Source: Kosakonia sp. SMBL-WEM22 (GTDB lineage: Bacteria; Pseudomonadota; Gammaproteobacteria; Enterobacterales; Enterobacteriaceae). Taken from it: 64,000 nucleotides of DNA. A model generated the notes under the pieces. That model saw nothing but the letters and a program-made list of their open reading frames with translations, did not search any database and was not told where the DNA came from. Numbering within the stretch: the stretch's first letter is position 1; each line of letters starts with the position of its first letter. Position numbers and translations under genes: made by a program. This document shows, in pieces, positions 61,788 through 64,000 of this stretch. The stretch is from positions 2,790,001 through 2,854,000 of the forward strand of contig NZ_CP051488.1 in the NCBI RefSeq assembly GCF_014490785.1, written 5' to 3'.

Positions 61788-64000
61788 CTAACGACCCTTC
61801 GTAAAGTTGTAGATCATGCCCCCTGGCTTCAGGTGCTTCTGAATTACCAGGGTTGCAGCGTTTTGTATTTCAGTCGCCATGGCGCGCCCCATAGCGTCTC
61901 CAGAGCTGCTGGATTGAGCCGAAGCGTTACCACTGGCATCGACGTTTACAGTGGTATTAATTACCGGTGCAGCATTACCAGAACCGGACATGAGCCCCAG
62001 CATGGGCGGCCTGCCGACAACCCCACCTTCAGCATATCCCTGAGCACCACGCATCATCGCATAAAGATTATTGACACCGATTGCAGCTGTGGCCTCTTTG
62101 GTAAAGACGAACTCACCGCCGTGTACCACCCCTTTGGGCTGATATTTTCCGCCATCGCCTGTGTAACCGCCGGTGTCGAATTCAGGGATATATCCCCCGT
62201 TCCACGCTGGCCGGAAAGACGGGACAGCAAAAGACTGGCCTGCACCACTACCTGCTGATGAGGTACCCGAAGAAATCCATCCCATTGCGGCCTGCACGGT
62301 GTACGCCACCAGTAGTCGGTTAATGACATCAGCGATCATCTTCATCATGGAGGCGGCGAAACTTTTGAAACTGGCCGTTCCGGTAGTGACCAGGCTTGTC
62401 AGCATATCTGATATACCGCCCAGGGCTGACTGCGCTACGCTTTGCATTGAGCCATAAACGTTGGTTGCCGCATCAAGGTACTCGGCCCAGCCTTTTCTGG
62501 CTCCTGCCATCCAGTCGCCACGTAATTTGTCTTCTGCTGCGTAGTAATCGTTAGCGGCCTTTAACTCACGCTTATAACCGTCATCATTGAGACCACCGCC
62601 CGCATTGAGCCAGCCACTACGCAGCTGAGACAGAGACGCCTGCCGCCCGGCAAGTCTGTCACTCATTGTGGCTCCAGATGCAAGCCCGGCTTGCTTCTCC
62701 ACCATCTGAGTAACGTACTTCTGCGCCGTATCAATCCGCTTATTTAGTTGCTCCTGAGCGGTAATCTGGTCACCGAGAAGAGCTTTCTGCTGCGCAAGTT
62801 GCAGCACCTGGTTTTTGCTCGCGAGCAGAGACTTCTCCTGCTTCGATAATTGCCGGGTGCTCGCGGCCGTTTCAAGGACAGCAAATTTAGATTCAGTGGC
62901 ATACAGGTCTTTACGCTGCTGACTGATGGTGTCGTTGACAGAGCGGTGATCCTGAAGGGTTTTCAGCTGAGCCTGGAGGGCCAGAAGTTCAGCCTGCGCA
63001 GAATCTTCGGCACGATCCCCTGCTGCCACCGTTATGCCTTTGGCTTTAGGGGTTTTTGGATCTTTATACAGCTTCTCGATGCCAGCTCGGGCCTTAGATA
63101 TTTGTTCAGGAGTCAATGGTTTGACTCTCTGCTCATAAGGCAAGCCCTGCGTCGCTTTAACTGCTTTCGCGTTATCGGCAATAGCTTTGTTCAAATCCTT
63201 TTCTGCCAGAGCTCTTTTTTCTGCTTGAGTGGTTCCAGCATCCAGATATTTATTAAACGATATCTGCGCATCAATACCATCTTGATTTATCTTATTAAAC
63301 TCAGCCCTTTTCTGGTTGAAACCTTCCTGAGATTTAATAACAAACCCAAGTTCTCTCTCTTGCTGAAGCAATGCCGCCAACTCTCTTTTTGCAGCACCAC
63401 CATCACCGACATTACCCATACCAAAAACCCCAGGACGGGATTGGTTGGTGATTTCTTTAATTCTTTGCCTCACAACCTCAAGCTGTTCAGCTGTCGATTC
63501 TTTTCTGCCAATACCTAAGGCTGCATCCCAATATGCTTTCCATGTATCAGATACGTCGCGAATCACCTGATCGATAAGGCCAAGGTTGTCAATAACCTGC
63601 TGGCTGCGTTGCTGCTCTGCCCGGCTGTAACTATCAGCAGCTTTTTGCCCTGCCTCTTCCTTTTCACCGCGGCGCTCAAGAGCAGCAATGTACTGAAACT
63701 CTGCAGCAGTTAAGTAATGCAGCTGGCTGTTTAGCTCAACAGATGCTTTTACTGGTGAATCATAGAGTTTCTGGAAATTAGCAATCGTAGTATCTACTGA
63801 CTGCCCAACCGCGTCTTCCATGGCCGCAGCTGCCCTGGCAACAACCTCAAATTTATTTCCATCAAATCTTCCCGACCCAACAATTTTCGCCAGTGTTGCC
63901 GATGATTCTCCTATTGTCACACCAGCATCATCAGCTATTTGCCTGGAAAGTTGACTGAGTTGCCCCGCCGTTTTACCAGCATAGCTTCCGGTTAAGATAA
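61788..64000 (-). CDS. H: tail tape measure protein H, 5' end outside the window
   Basis: The frame is open from the window end (reading 'ILTGSYAGKTAGQLSQ' before the first GTG) to 61788, so the gene is cut. The C-terminal 737 residues are visible. They contain long helical coiled-coil stretches, a small hydrophobic segment ('MMKMIADVINRLLVAYTVQA') and the glycine-rich C-terminal part ('FVFTKEATAAIGVNNL') of gpH-type proteins. It sets tail length and takes part in DNA injection. Confidence 0.92.
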   Translation of the reverse strand, partial: ILTGSYAGKTAGQLSQLSRQIADDAGVTIGESSATLAKIVGSGRFDGNKFEVVARAAAAMEDAVGQSVDTTIANFQKLYDSPVKASVELNSQLHYLTAAEFQYIAALERRGEKEEAGQKAADSYSRAEQQRSQQVIDNLGLIDQVIRDVSDTWKAYWDAALGIGRKESTAEQLEVVRQRIKEITNQSRPGVFGMGNVGDGGAAKRELAALLQQERELGFVIKSQEGFNQKRAEFNKINQDGIDAQISFNKYLDAGTTQAEKRALAEKDLNKAIADNAKAVKATQGLPYEQRVKPLTPEQISKARAGIEKLYKDPKTPKAKGITVAAGDRAEDSAQAELLALQAQLKTLQDHRSVNDTISQQRKDLYATESKFAVLETAASTRQLSKQEKSLLASKNQVLQLAQQKALLGDQITAQEQLNKRIDTAQKYVTQMVEKQAGLASGATMSDRLAGRQASLSQLRSGWLNAGGGLNDDGYKRELKAANDYYAAEDKLRGDWMAGARKGWAEYLDAATNVYGSMQSVAQSALGGISDMLTSLVTTGTASFKSFAASMMKMIADVINRLLVAYTVQAAMGWISSGTSSAGSGAGQSFAVPSFRPAWNGGYIPEFDTGGYTGDGGKYQPKGVVHGGEFVFTKEATAAIGVNNLYAMMRGAQGYAEGGVVGRPPMLGLMSGSGNAAPVINTTVNVDASGNASAQSSSSGDAMGRAMATEIQNAATLVIQKHLKPGGMIYNFTKGR

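Noticed and set aside
62850..63518. A 222-codon plus-strand frame inside the tape measure gene
   Set aside because: It is antisense to a coiled-coil coding region, is rich in Phe, Leu and Arg, and has no ribosome site.
1..64000. CRISPR arrays or complete insertion sequences
   Set aside because: No regularly spaced direct repeats and no transposase frame were seen in the window.

Overview
The window is chromosomal DNA of a member of the Enterobacteriaceae, probably near Enterobacter, Kosakonia, Cronobacter or Lelliottia. The first 44.7 kb follow the Escherichia coli gene order from cvrA to pphA closely, and most proteins match their E. coli counterparts in length once start codons are corrected. 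The genus cannot be fixed from the sequence alone.

Host region, 1-44.7 kb. In order: the end of the K+/H+ antiporter gene nhaP2 (cvrA), alanine catabolism (dadA-dadX), ycgB, fadR, dsbB, ycgN/ycgM/ycgL, the Min division-site operon (minCDE), rnd, the acyl-CoA synthetase fadD, yeaY, tsaB, the helicase yoaA, yoaB/yoaH, pabB-nudL, sdaA, pdeD, yoaE, the mannose PTS (manXYZ), yobD, the Mn exporter mntP with its riboswitch, rlmA, cspC, yebO-mgrB, yobH, kdgR, htpX, prc-proQ, msrC, letA-letB, rsmF, yebV, yebW and pphA. Departures from the E. coli layout are: nhaB is missing between fadR and dsbB; yebQ is missing between kdgR and htpX; yobF upstream of cspC looks frameshifted; and a metallo-beta-lactamase-fold hydrolase gene lies downstream of yebO.

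Junction and cargo, 44.8-52.6 kb. The conserved order ends at a 24-bp match to the 3' end (terminator) of the small RNA gene sdsR at about 45.37 kb. What follows looks like the left, cargo-bearing end of a lambdoid prophage: an MFS transporter between related repeats, the 3' half of a tRNA-Pro(GGG), relics of UmuD-like and DinI-like genes, a 51-residue membrane protein, a chemoreceptor with a flagellar sigma-28 type promoter, a TraR/DksA-type zinc finger protein, a lipoprotein, a probable YmgB/AriR-like protein, and a LexA-controlled pair ending in a UmuD'-like protein. A roughly 73-bp element that looks like a small RNA with its own terminator occurs twice (48.0 and 52.7 kb).

Tail module, 52.7-64 kb. 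On the minus strand, in lambda order, are the tape measure gene H (cut by the window end), M, L, K, I, J, two small tail-associated genes and a short tail fibre ending in an S74 chaperone domain. A lipoprotein gene is inserted on the opposite strand. The integrase, head and lysis genes are expected beyond position 64000.

The most notable points are the prophage-linked chemoreceptor that appears tied to the host flagellar regulon, the duplicated RNA-like element, the tRNA-Pro and SdsR fragments that mark recombination sites, and the UmuD'-like protein without its catalytic lysine under a LexA box. Protein and RNA identities come from recall of known families; no database search was run.
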